Assembly (NCBI GenBank): GCA_947503555.1
Contig: CANNEE010000019.1
Coordinates: 26,558 to 90,557 of the forward strand
Length of the DNA stretch: 64,000 nt
Source: an uncultured Shewanella sp.
GTDB lineage: Bacteria; Pseudomonadota; Gammaproteobacteria; Enterobacterales; Shewanellaceae
Reading direction: 5' to 3'
In this document: in pieces, positions 8,382 to 16,288 of the stretch
Layout of the letters: the number at the start of each line of letters is the position of its first letter
Position numbering within the stretch: the stretch's first letter is position 1
The notes under the pieces: generated by a model
Database searches by the model: none
The model's input: the letters and a program-made list of their open reading frames with translations, nothing else
What the model was told of the DNA's origin: nothing
Position numbers and translations under genes: made by a program

Positions 8382-8789
8382 ATGCGCATAGGTGAAGTGT
8401 GTAAAAGAGCACAGGTCAGCAAAGAGTTAGTCAGGCACTATGAATCTTTGGGGTTAATCTCATCCATACCTATCCCAGCAGGGAATCGAGAATATCGCGA
8501 CTTTGCCCCGGAAACGTTAGAGCGCTTGTATCTTATCCAAAAAGCGAAACGACTCGGTATGACACTCAAACAGATAAAACCGCTATTAAATGCTTTTATG
8601 AACGATAAGATGTCGAAACAACAGGCCTTAACCCTGTTGCAAGCACAATATGCGCAGATGGAACAAGTGATTCAAAACGCCAAAGAGGTACAAGCCATGA
8701 TTAGTCACAGCATAGACAAGATCAACAACCCCCAAATAGCGACCTTTGGCCAAGGTTTTATCGAAAAATTGGCATCTAATAAAGATTAA
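8382..8789 (+). CDS. MerR-family transcriptional regulator
   Basis: A 135-residue regulator: MRIGEVCKRAQVSKELVRHYESLGLI is a canonical MerR winged-helix N-terminus, followed by a coiled-coil dimerisation helix (about residues 75-115). It has no clustered C-terminal cysteines, so a metal sensor is unlikely; length and sequence are closer to organic-ligand or stress sensors of the family. The start at ATG 8382 matches the family; earlier in-frame codons lack a ribosome site. It is divergent from the SDR gene and should bind the palindrome at 8351-8362. Confidence 0.9.
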   Translation: MRIGEVCKRAQVSKELVRHYESLGLISSIPIPAGNREYRDFAPETLERLYLIQKAKRLGMTLKQIKPLLNAFMNDKMSKQQALTLLQAQYAQMEQVIQNAKEVQAMISHSIDKINNPQIATFGQGFIEKLASNKD

Positions 8790-9561
8790 ATGCCTTCTCT
8801 GCCCCTACAAGCAAAGAATATTAAGGCACAGCTCAATATACAGGCGCTCTTACACAAGACTGCACATACTCACTAAAGCTAAAGCATAATAAATCGCTTT
8901 ACTTGAGTTTAAATTTAAACAAAAAAGACCATAACTTAAGATGGTATTACACCTGTTTTCACACTAAGCGTAATCACAGATATTAATATTAACAATAATT
9001 ACAACTGATATTTCACTAGAACCAATAACAAAAGCACCAAGGCCAATTCTATTTATAGAACAAACTGGAAGGTATAAGTATTCAAATCTTTTTCAAATCA
9101 CACGAGACAGCCAGCACTAATTTAAATTACACGGCTCGTTCCACCCCTAAATAAGTAAATACTCTAGAAAACTCAAAAAGCACCTTTAAAATGTCTTTAA
9201 AATCACCCAAAAGTGAAGAGAAAGGCACAATAGATGTTTATTGTTTGTTAAATAAAATTTCATTTAAAGCTGTTTAAATTTAATGCTTACCAAACAAGAG
9301 GAAAGCTCAAAACTCTATACCTGGCAAGGGTTGAAACTCAGAAAGGTCTAACATATTGCTTAATAATTAACACCCCATACTGTAAGATTTACTGGTTTTT
9401 TTACAAAAACGAAACATGGAACACAATAGGCACAAATGATAATGCGTGAGATCACACTTTTTCATCAAGACTGCTTATTTACCATGCTATTTATGACTTA
9501 AATATACCCGACCAAATATTTGGTCAATTTTATAAATATAAATTCTAAAATTAGGGGTTAA
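8790..9561. other. long AT-rich intergenic region
   Basis: About 770 bases, strongly AT-rich, with no reading frame, RNA gene or terminator that I can support. A T/A-rich palindrome (TTTAAATTTAAA) lies near 8910. The only well-defined element is the palindrome at 9510-9525. The length and AT content fit a silenced (H-NS-like) or horizontally acquired upstream region of the nuclease gene. Confidence 0.5.
9510..9525. promoter_or_regulatory. 16-bp perfect palindrome upstream of the nuclease gene
   Basis: GACCAAATATTTGGTC is perfectly self-complementary and ends 36 bases before the start codon. The position and symmetry fit an operator for a dimeric repressor or activator. The regulator is unknown. 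Confidence 0.5.
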
Positions 9562-12003
9562 ATGATGCGTTATATTAAAAAGCATCCGATACAACTAGTC
9601 GCCTCACTTATGTTTGTAATACATGCGCCAGCTCACTCAGCTGCTCCTAGCGGTTATTACAACTCAGTGGATACAACTAATTCTCAAACACTTCATAGCT
9701 CACTACACGAAATAATCGACGACCATAAACGTTTCCCATATACATCATCATCAACCGATACTTGGGATATTTTGGAGCAAGCGGATCAGGATCCAAGCAA
9801 CTCAAATAACGTTATCGATATCTATAAAAACGCCAGCTATGTCAAAGCCGGTGGTGGCAATACTTTCTATAATCGAGAGCACAGTTGGCCTAAGTCTTAC
9901 GGTTTCCCAAAAGATGGTAGTGCTAATTACCCATATACAGATGCTCATCACCTGTTTATTGCAGATAGCGGCTATAACTCTAGCCGTAACAATAAACCCT
10001 ATGACAACTGTTCATCTGGTTGCTCAGAAAAAGTCACTTTGCTAACCAATGGTCGCGGCGGTGGCGCAAATGACTCAAACTGGACGACAGGTTCAGGTAA
10101 TACAGGTAGCTGGGAAACTTGGTCAGGTAGAAGAGGCGATGTAGCCCGCGCCTTAATGTACTTGGCCGTTCGCTATGAAGGTGGCACTCACTCAATCACA
10201 GGTAAGAGTGAGCCTGATTTAAGGCTAACCGATGACAGAGATCTGATTGGCTCATCAAATGTAGGCACTAACTTATCTGTAGCCTATATGGGCCTTAAGT
10301 CTGTCCTACTTCAATGGCATAAAGAAGATCCGGTAGACGCTTATGAGCTAAGACACAACGAAGCTGTCTATAGTCATCAGGGTAACCGTAACCCGTTTGT
10401 GGATCATCCTGAGTATGTAGCTTGTGTATTTGAAAGCAACTGTAACTTCTCGGGTGGCGATACCACAGCGCCTAACGTACCAACCGATATAAGCGCGACA
10501 GGTACTTCGGGTGCCATCGAGCTTGCTTGGACAGCTAACACCGAACAAGATCTCGCTGGATACAATGTATACCGCAGTGACAGCTCTGGTGGTAACTATG
10601 TCAGACTAAATGCAAGCCTAGTAACAACTAGCGCCTATACCGATGCTAATCTTACTGCCGATACCACATTCTTCTACGTGGTGACCGCAGTTGATAGCTC
10701 GAACAATGAGTCTGCTATGAGTGGTGAAGCATTCGCAACGACAGATCAGGGCACGACTCCAGTAGCAAATAGTGTTTGGATTAATGAATTCCATTACGAC
10801 AACGCTAACACAGATACAGGTGAATTCGTCGAGCTAGCGGGTACAGCAGGTATCGATCTTTCAGGCTGGAGCATACTTGCCTATAACGGTAATGGCGGCA
10901 CTGTCTACAAAACCATTAGCCTATCTGGCGTTATCGGCGATCAGCAAGCGGGTTATGGTACCTTAAGTTTTGCCGCAAGCGGGCTTCAAAATGGTGCACC
11001 AGACGGCTTGGCTCTGGTTGATGACCAAGGCAAAGTTGTACAGTTCCTCAGCTATGAAGGTAGCTTAACTGCAACTGATGGCGCGGCAGCAGGCATGACT
11101 TCTATCGATGTTGGCGTTTCAGAAACCACTTCTACACCTGTGGGTTATTCGTTACAGCTAACTGGTACAGGCACAGACTATGCAAACTTTAGTTGGCAGA
11201 GTGCGGCCGCTAACACTCAGGGCACACTCAATACTGGTCAAAGCTTTGGCTCAGGAACTCAGGTAAACCAAGCTCCTACGGCTGCATTTACCTCTGAGTG
11301 TAACAGTTTAAGTTGCGCGTTTAATGCCGGCTCTAGCTCAGATGCCGACGGTAGCATTACTGCCTACAACTGGTCATTTGGTGATGGCAATAGCTCAACC
11401 CAAGCTAATCCAAACCATACTTACGCAGCTAATGGCGCCTATACCGTAACCTTAACCGTTACAGACAATGACGGTGCAACGGCTTCAGTATCTCAAACAG
11501 TCACAGTAGAAAAAGTCATCATTACTCCATGGATCAATGAATTCCACTATGACAACCAAGGTGGTGATACAGGTGAGTTCATCGAAATTGCGGGTGGTGC
11601 TAGCACTGACTTAGCAGGCTGGAAAATTGAGCTATACAATGGTGGCAATGGCGCCATTTATAAGACAATTGAGCTATCAGGCATTATTGCCAATCAGCAA
11701 AATGGTCTAGGAACATTAGCCTTTGACACCTCAGGTATTCAAAATGGCGGCCCTGATGGCATGGCGCTTGTCGATGCCGAAGGTACTGTGGTTCAGTTCA
11801 TTAGCTATGAAGGCACCATGACTGCGACAAGTGGTGTCGCCGCAGGTAGCCAGTCTACCGATATAGGTGTTGCAGAAACTTCGTCAACAGCGAAAGGCCA
11901 CTCGTTACAACTATCGGGTTCAGGAACAGCCTATGAGGCATTTTCTTGGAATGGTCCAGCACAAAACACTAAAGGACAATTAAACCATAACCAAAGCTTC
12001 TAA
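9562..12003 (+). CDS. secreted endonuclease I family protein with Fn3, PKD and two lamin-tail domains
   Basis: An 813-residue extracellular protein. A signal peptide (1-27, ending HSAA-PS) is followed by an endonuclease I domain (about 30-290) with NREHSWPKS around residue 107 (the catalytic His/metal region) and TDAHHLF at about 127-132. Then come a fibronectin type III domain (about 300-395), lamin-tail domain 1 (about 403-515, from VWINEFHYDNA), a PKD domain (about 570-650, with YNWSFGDGNSS) and lamin-tail domain 2 (about 655-770, from PWINEFHYDNQ). The two lamin-tail copies are internal duplicates. It probably degrades extracellular DNA for phosphate or nitrogen. A clear site (AGGGG) precedes the ATG pair; a terminator follows. 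Confidence 0.93.
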   Translation: MMRYIKKHPIQLVASLMFVIHAPAHSAAPSGYYNSVDTTNSQTLHSSLHEIIDDHKRFPYTSSSTDTWDILEQADQDPSNSNNVIDIYKNASYVKAGGGNTFYNREHSWPKSYGFPKDGSANYPYTDAHHLFIADSGYNSSRNNKPYDNCSSGCSEKVTLLTNGRGGGANDSNWTTGSGNTGSWETWSGRRGDVARALMYLAVRYEGGTHSITGKSEPDLRLTDDRDLIGSSNVGTNLSVAYMGLKSVLLQWHKEDPVDAYELRHNEAVYSHQGNRNPFVDHPEYVACVFESNCNFSGGDTTAPNVPTDISATGTSGAIELAWTANTEQDLAGYNVYRSDSSGGNYVRLNASLVTTSAYTDANLTADTTFFYVVTAVDSSNNESAMSGEAFATTDQGTTPVANSVWINEFHYDNANTDTGEFVELAGTAGIDLSGWSILAYNGNGGTVYKTISLSGVIGDQQAGYGTLSFAASGLQNGAPDGLALVDDQGKVVQFLSYEGSLTATDGAAAGMTSIDVGVSETTSTPVGYSLQLTGTGTDYANFSWQSAAANTQGTLNTGQSFGSGTQVNQAPTAAFTSECNSLSCAFNAGSSSDADGSITAYNWSFGDGNSSTQANPNHTYAANGAYTVTLTVTDNDGATASVSQTVTVEKVIITPWINEFHYDNQGGDTGEFIEIAGGASTDLAGWKIELYNGGNGAIYKTIELSGIIANQQNGLGTLAFDTSGIQNGGPDGMALVDAEGTVVQFISYEGTMTATSGVAAGSQSTDIGVAETSSTAKGHSLQLSGSGTAYEAFSWNGPAQNTKGQLNHNQSF

Positions 12004-12034
12004 CACTTTAGCTTGAATATCGGTTAATCAACAA

Positions 12035-12070
12035 AATAGGCTAGTTAATCACCCTTGCTAGCCTATTTTT
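12035..12070 (+). terminator. rho-independent terminator of the nuclease gene
   Basis: AATAGGCTAG (12035-12044) pairs with CTAGCCTATT (12058-12067), followed by a T-run. It begins about 30 bases after the stop codon. Confidence 0.88.
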
Positions 12071-12575
12071 ATCTCTTAATGCATACCACATTTTCTCGCC
12101 CTAATTGGGCTCATTTTCGTCATAATTGATCGCCACTTAGCCCCCATTGCTCAAACAAAACCTGCTCTAATAACTTCACTCAGTAACAGCTTGGCTTTGT
12201 CAAAAATCAACCTATGACCATGGCAATATATTCAAACAAGGAGTGAATTAAAGATAAAGCATAGACCTAGCAGCGACACCATTATTCAATTCGCAAGCTA
12301 ATCCTTAGTTTGCCTTACGTGACTAACCCACCTTTTGAGCACACCCGGTAGCTAGACTTCTCTCTCCAATCAAGTCTTTTTCAGCTACCGGGCTTTTTCT
12401 CTTCATCGCTGTTCAACTAGATTCAAAGCTCACACCCAACCCAATAAGTAATGTAAAACAAAGAGTTACAGCAGGCGCAACCATGAAAAGATAGAACGAT
12501 TGACTCGCTTAGGATAAAGAATAATACTTATTACTAATATTCAATTGCTTGTGCCAATCGACTAAGGAGCCACAA
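12071..12575. other. intergenic region with an orphan terminator-like hairpin
   Basis: About 500 bases without a supported gene. It contains a second terminator-like hairpin (12344-12400) that no annotated gene explains. The last 60 bases carry the promoter and ribosome site (AAGGAG) of the following gene. Confidence 0.45.
12344..12400 (+). terminator. orphan long hairpin with T-rich tail
   Basis: CCCGGTAGCT (12344-12353) pairs with AGCTACCGGG (12383-12392), with an inner AGACTT/AAGTCT stem, and is followed by CTTTTTCT. It is about 340 bases after the nuclease stop and beyond that gene's own terminator, so it may end an unannotated small RNA transcribed from about 12.1-12.3 kb. No promoter was identified with confidence. 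Confidence 0.6.
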
Positions 12576-13373
12576 ATGTCAGTGTTCGCACAAGCTCCCT
12601 ATTTTAAAGTCCTATGCTTACTGCTTTGCTCTTCTTTCAACGCATTTGCTAGCAGCAGTAAACCTCAAAGCCTAACCGCAGCCACATTGGAATATCCTCC
12701 CTACGAATATACCGTCAATGGTATGCCTCGTGGGATTGCCGTTGAAATCATAGAAGAAGCGGTCAAGCGCACTGGCGTCGATAATATTGAATTCAACTTT
12801 TATCCTTGGAAGCGCGCCGTCTATTCCGCCCAAAATGGTGATAGCGATATGCTATTTAATGCGGGAAAAAATGAAGCGAGAAGTAAATGGGGTCAGTACA
12901 GCAAGCATATTCTGATCCTGCAAAAGTATGTGCTCTTTAAAAGAAGGCTAGATCAAATAGAAGTAAATAATAATTTCAATAATTTAGAAAAGCATTCTAT
13001 CGCAATCAGATTAGGTTACTTATACGGAACAGGGCCATTTAGGCAGGCGATAGATAATAATAAATTCGCGCGTGTAGAGCAGACAAATTCCACCAAGCAG
13101 AGCATCGATATGCTGCTCGGCGGTAGGGTCGATATGTTGGTCGGCGATTATCTTCCTGTGATGCATTACATCAAGCGCAACCGATTAGAGCACGCCATAG
13201 ATATTATTAAAGACAGCAATAGCGCAGCTAACAAAGTGGTGCTCACTTGGCCTACCTATATTCTATTTAATAAGAAAAAGGTGCCCAGTTCATATATCAA
13301 GAAAGTAGATAGTGCGATGCAGCAGATGCAGCAAGATGGATTTATCGAGGCCGTATTTGAGAAATATCAGTAG
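12576..13373 (+). CDS. periplasmic substrate-binding protein, family 3 (amino-acid type)
   Basis: A 265-residue protein with a signal peptide (about 1-26, ending AFASS) and a single SBP_bac_3 fold: LTAATLEYPPYEYTVNGMPRGIAVEIIEEA is the typical first lobe, GGRVDMLVGDY the hinge/second-lobe motif. Such proteins bind amino acids for ABC importers or act as sensors; here no permease or ATPase gene is adjacent, so it is an orphan, as are many in Shewanella relatives. The start at ATG 12576 has AAGGAG eight bases upstream and gives a proper signal peptide. The ligand is unknown. Confidence 0.85.
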   Translation: MSVFAQAPYFKVLCLLLCSSFNAFASSSKPQSLTAATLEYPPYEYTVNGMPRGIAVEIIEEAVKRTGVDNIEFNFYPWKRAVYSAQNGDSDMLFNAGKNEARSKWGQYSKHILILQKYVLFKRRLDQIEVNNNFNNLEKHSIAIRLGYLYGTGPFRQAIDNNKFARVEQTNSTKQSIDMLLGGRVDMLVGDYLPVMHYIKRNRLEHAIDIIKDSNSAANKVVLTWPTYILFNKKKVPSSYIKKVDSAMQQMQQDGFIEAVFEKYQ

Positions 13374-13423
13374 CGCCAACGGCTGAAAAACAAAGTCGCT
13401 GAGATTGAATGCCAATCATAATT

Positions 13424-13468
13424 AAGCCCAATAACTCTCTTATTCTGTGAGACTTATCGGGCTTGTTC
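13424..13468. terminator. hairpin between convergent genes
   Basis: AAGCCC (13424-13429) pairs with GGGCTT (13459-13464), extended with partial pairing of ATAA/TTAT, followed by GTT. A moderate terminator candidate for the solute-binding protein gene and, on the other strand, for the aminotransferase gene. Confidence 0.5.
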
Positions 13469-13487
13469 ATACTACATAAGGAATCGA

Positions 13488-14618
13488 TTAACCTAGCTGC
13501 TCTTCTAAGGCTCTTAAGCAAAGCGCGACATTTTCACGGCGGGCACCAAAACCCATTAAGCCAATTCGCCACGCTTTACCTGCAAGCGCTCCCAAGCCTG
13601 CCCCTATCTCTAGGTTATAGTGTGTTAATAGCTGAGTTCTTACCTCGGCATCATTAACGCCTTCAGGAATATATACCGCGTTTAGCTGAGGTAAACGGCT
13701 CTGCTCATCGACCACAAACTTAAGCCCTAGCTTCTCCAATCCTTCACGCAGTAAAAGATGCATATCTTTGTGGCGCTGCCATGCATTTTCGAGCCCCTCT
13801 TCGGCTAACAAGCGCAGAGATTCATGCAAGGCATAGAGTGCATTAACGGGCGCAGTATGGTGATAACTACGCTTACCTTCACCGCTCCAATAGCCCATTA
13901 CCAAAGACTGATCGAGAAACCAGCTCTGCACCTGAGTATTGCGATTCTTAATTTTTTCCACCGCGGCTGGTGAGAAAGAAACAGGGGATAAACCCGGCAC
14001 ACAGGAGAGACACTTTTGACTGCCCGAGTAGATAGCATCTATGCCCCACTCATCGACTTTCAGCTCTACGCCACCAAGTGAAGTCACCGCATCGACTATG
14101 GTTAAACAGCCATGGGCTTTGGCCAGCGCACAAAGGGCTTTAGCATCCGACAGCGCCCCCGTTGATGTCTCTGCATGGACAAAGGCGAGAAACTTAGCTT
14201 CAGGATTTGCCTTTAACGCAGCTTCAACATCACTGACTGATACAGGCTGTCCCCACTCGTTATCGACCATAATAGGTGTCGCACCGACGCGCTCGACATT
14301 TTGGCGCATACGCTCACCAAACACACCGTTACGGCAGACTATCACCTGTTCGCCAGGTTCCACCAAATTGACAAAGCAGGTTTCCATGCCAGCACTGCCA
14401 GGTGCCGATACAGCCAAAGTCATCTCATTTTTTGTTTGAAAAGCATATTGAATAAGGGCTTTAAGCTCATCCATCATACCCACAAAAAGCGGGTCGAGAT
14501 GGCCAACTGTCGGGCGAGATTGAGCGCTTAACACTTCAGGATAAACATCCGATGGACCTGGGCCCATAAGAATACGACGAGGGGGATTAAAGGCACTGAT
14601 ACTTGGGGCGGCTAACAT
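13488..14618 (-). CDS. alanine/serine-glyoxylate aminotransferase family protein
   Basis: A 376-residue class V PLP aminotransferase. Key parts: GPGPSDVYPEVL near the N-terminus, the VDAVTSLGG Asp for the PLP nitrogen, YSGSQKCLS with the Schiff-base lysine, and GYWSGEGKRSYHHTAP. These match alanine-glyoxylate/serine-glyoxylate/serine-pyruvate transaminases, cytoplasmic enzymes that make glycine from glyoxylate or feed serine carbon to hydroxypyruvate. The exact substrate pair is not set by sequence. It is a single-gene unit; CAAGGAGAAG precedes the ATG at 14618. Confidence 0.9.
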   Translation of the reverse strand: MLAAPSISAFNPPRRILMGPGPSDVYPEVLSAQSRPTVGHLDPLFVGMMDELKALIQYAFQTKNEMTLAVSAPGSAGMETCFVNLVEPGEQVIVCRNGVFGERMRQNVERVGATPIMVDNEWGQPVSVSDVEAALKANPEAKFLAFVHAETSTGALSDAKALCALAKAHGCLTIVDAVTSLGGVELKVDEWGIDAIYSGSQKCLSCVPGLSPVSFSPAAVEKIKNRNTQVQSWFLDQSLVMGYWSGEGKRSYHHTAPVNALYALHESLRLLAEEGLENAWQRHKDMHLLLREGLEKLGLKFVVDEQSRLPQLNAVYIPEGVNDAEVRTQLLTHYNLEIGAGLGALAGKAWRIGLMGFGARRENVALCLRALEEQLG

Positions 14619-15061
14619 GACTTCTCCTTGTTAATATGCTCAATGAAATCAATAGGCTTCAAGATAACATAATCCAGCCTAATAGTTAGCCTAATGCAGA
14701 TGGCAATGTCGACTTAGATACCAATACTCAGTATTCATACAATTGATGTTTTTATTGAGTCATCAGTCGCCTTGTATCACTCGCCAAAGCAAGGTCAAAA
14801 GTACCGCGATGGCATTGAAGCCAAAAAGCAGCCTTACGATCAAGAGACATTGCCGCGCTCATACCCGCTTATCCATTTCTCCGATTTAAGGTCTTCTGCA
14901 GTCACTCGCATCTGGACATAAACATGGCAGATTTAAGAATCTAATTGGGCTGACAAGCCTTAGGTAAAGTAATGGTAACGACCGCACTTGGCGCATTTTA
15001 GTTATACATCAAAAAGTAACGGAAAAAATGACGCTAAACTGCGTTTGTTAAGTGACACTCT
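14619..15061. other. intergenic region
   Basis: About 440 bases with stops in all frames. I see no RNA gene, repeat or convincing hairpin with a T-run. It contains the promoter of the aminotransferase gene on its left. Confidence 0.5.
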
Positions 15062-15313
15062 CTACTCCGTGAGTAAATACAACGAGTAAAATAATGGCCC
15101 GCATATTACCCAACCAATAAAAAACTTTTTAAAAAAGCCGTCTTCTTCTTGTAGACCAATAGTTGCTAAACTTATTTCTTCTACTTGCTCAATCGGTTTA
15201 AAAATCCTATATATTTTAACAACCAAAAATCCAACCAACGGTGGAACTGCAGCAATGCAAATAATAATTGCTAAAAGCGCCCACGCTTCCCAAGGAGTAT
15301 CACTTCTTCTCAT
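15062..15313 (-). CDS. small two-helix membrane protein, unknown
   Basis: An 83-residue protein with two membrane segments (about residues 9-32, LLAIIICIAAVPPLVGFLVV, and 65-81, FFIGWVICGPLFYSLYLL) joined by a charged loop. I recognise no family. The start is placed at ATG 15313, after GGAAAGG; an in-frame TTG 33 bases earlier has no clear ribosome site. The gene lies just downstream of the DUF6882-like gene on the same strand (73 bp gap), so the two may be co-transcribed. Confidence 0.6.
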   Translation of the reverse strand: MRRSDTPWEAWALLAIIICIAAVPPLVGFLVVKIYRIFKPIEQVEEISLATIGLQEEDGFFKKFFIGWVICGPLFYSLYLLTE

Positions 15314-15386
15314 AAACCTTTCCTTTTTTTCACTTAACGCCGTCAACGGAGGCTAGCGCTTGCACTGCTCCTGTTGCTTGGCCTTA

Positions 15387-15902
15387 TTAAGACTTTGGCT
15401 TGATAGTGATTTCACCAAAAGTCATATAGACAAGTGTTCCACCACCAGCATTACCTCTGTAAGCCCCCATGTTTTCACCTACGCGCATCGTGAGAGCAGT
15501 AAGTTCCCAAGCTCTTTGCTCGCTCATTGGAACTATTCTCGTGGTAATTTCGTCCAGTTTATTCTTCTCTCCATATGCTTTTACTAGCTTGGCATGCTCC
15601 GATGGTGTTCCTTTAACGGAAGGATGATCCCAGCCCCACATAAAGGTTCCTTGGCGGGACATAGTTCCAACTACTTGGACATCGGCTTCCACCGTTTTGT
15701 CTTCAAAGATAAAAAGGATTTTTCCGTTATTAAAGTCAACACTCCATGTCTGCTCAGAACCGAAGCCCCATGCTTTCGAATTAACCTCGGAAATCTCTTG
15801 AAGACCTTTGTAACTTTGCTGAATAAAGTCTTCTGGTTTTACATCAGATGCATTGATAGATAGGGGCAATGAAGAGATTAAGGCTAGTATATATTTTTTC
15901 AT
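15387..15902 (-). CDS. DUF6882-like secreted protein
   Basis: A 171-residue protein with a short signal peptide (1-18, MKKYILALISSLPLSINA-SD). The central part GTFMWGWDHPS, with flanking strand-rich sequence and AWELTALTMRVGENMGAYRG, resembles the DUF6882 family, whose function is unknown; this is a tentative match from memory. ATG 15902 follows AGAGG by five bases. The codon use is AT-richer than the ilv genes to its left, which may mark acquired DNA together with the small membrane protein gene. Confidence 0.6.
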   Translation of the reverse strand: MKKYILALISSLPLSINASDVKPEDFIQQSYKGLQEISEVNSKAWGFGSEQTWSVDFNNGKILFIFEDKTVEADVQVVGTMSRQGTFMWGWDHPSVKGTPSEHAKLVKAYGEKNKLDEITTRIVPMSEQRAWELTALTMRVGENMGAYRGNAGGGTLVYMTFGEITIKPKS

Positions 15903-16288
15903 GATACCTCTTGTTTTCATGTAGTCTATCACGCATTTCAATTTTCGACACAATACGCTTATTTTCTATAAATATCAAAAGCAAAGGTCAAACTTTGCAT
16001 GTTGACACTATTCAGGAAATACGGACTTTTCTGTCTAACCAGTGGAAATACGGAATCAATCAAAACAGTGGATATTTTTATTGTCAGCAATATTGCTAGC
16101 GACTAAATCGAAGAGAGCAATGAGCCGAAGTGCGAATGTGGCAGCGAACCTTGATGGCAGGGCCGCTCTATGACATCCATGTCACCACGGCATTTGTGAA
16201 TCCCTGCGCAGCTGTGGAATAGACAGCAGGAGTACTTTACAACATAGCGCTTTGACTATTACGACTACAGCAAATGGGTGATTTCAAA
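15903..16288. other. intergenic region with a structured element
   Basis: About 385 bases without a supported gene. The left half is AT-rich and presumably holds the promoter of the DUF6882-like gene; the right half (about 16110-16230) is GC-richer and contains the inverted-repeat element described separately. Confidence 0.5.
16157..16207. repeat. possible interspersed intergenic inverted-repeat element
   Basis: GCAGGG (16157-16162) is complementary to CCCTGC (16202-16207), and between them GACATCCATGTC (16172-16183) is a second inverted repeat. The GC-rich, nested-hairpin form in an AT-rich gap resembles dispersed intergenic repeats of Shewanella and Vibrio genomes. Only one copy is visible here, so the repeat status is inference. 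Confidence 0.3.

Noticed and set aside
14041-14531. A 132-residue + strand frame opposite the aminotransferase gene
   Set aside because: Fully antisense to a conserved PLP enzyme, with low-complexity Ser/Thr-rich composition typical of shadow frames.
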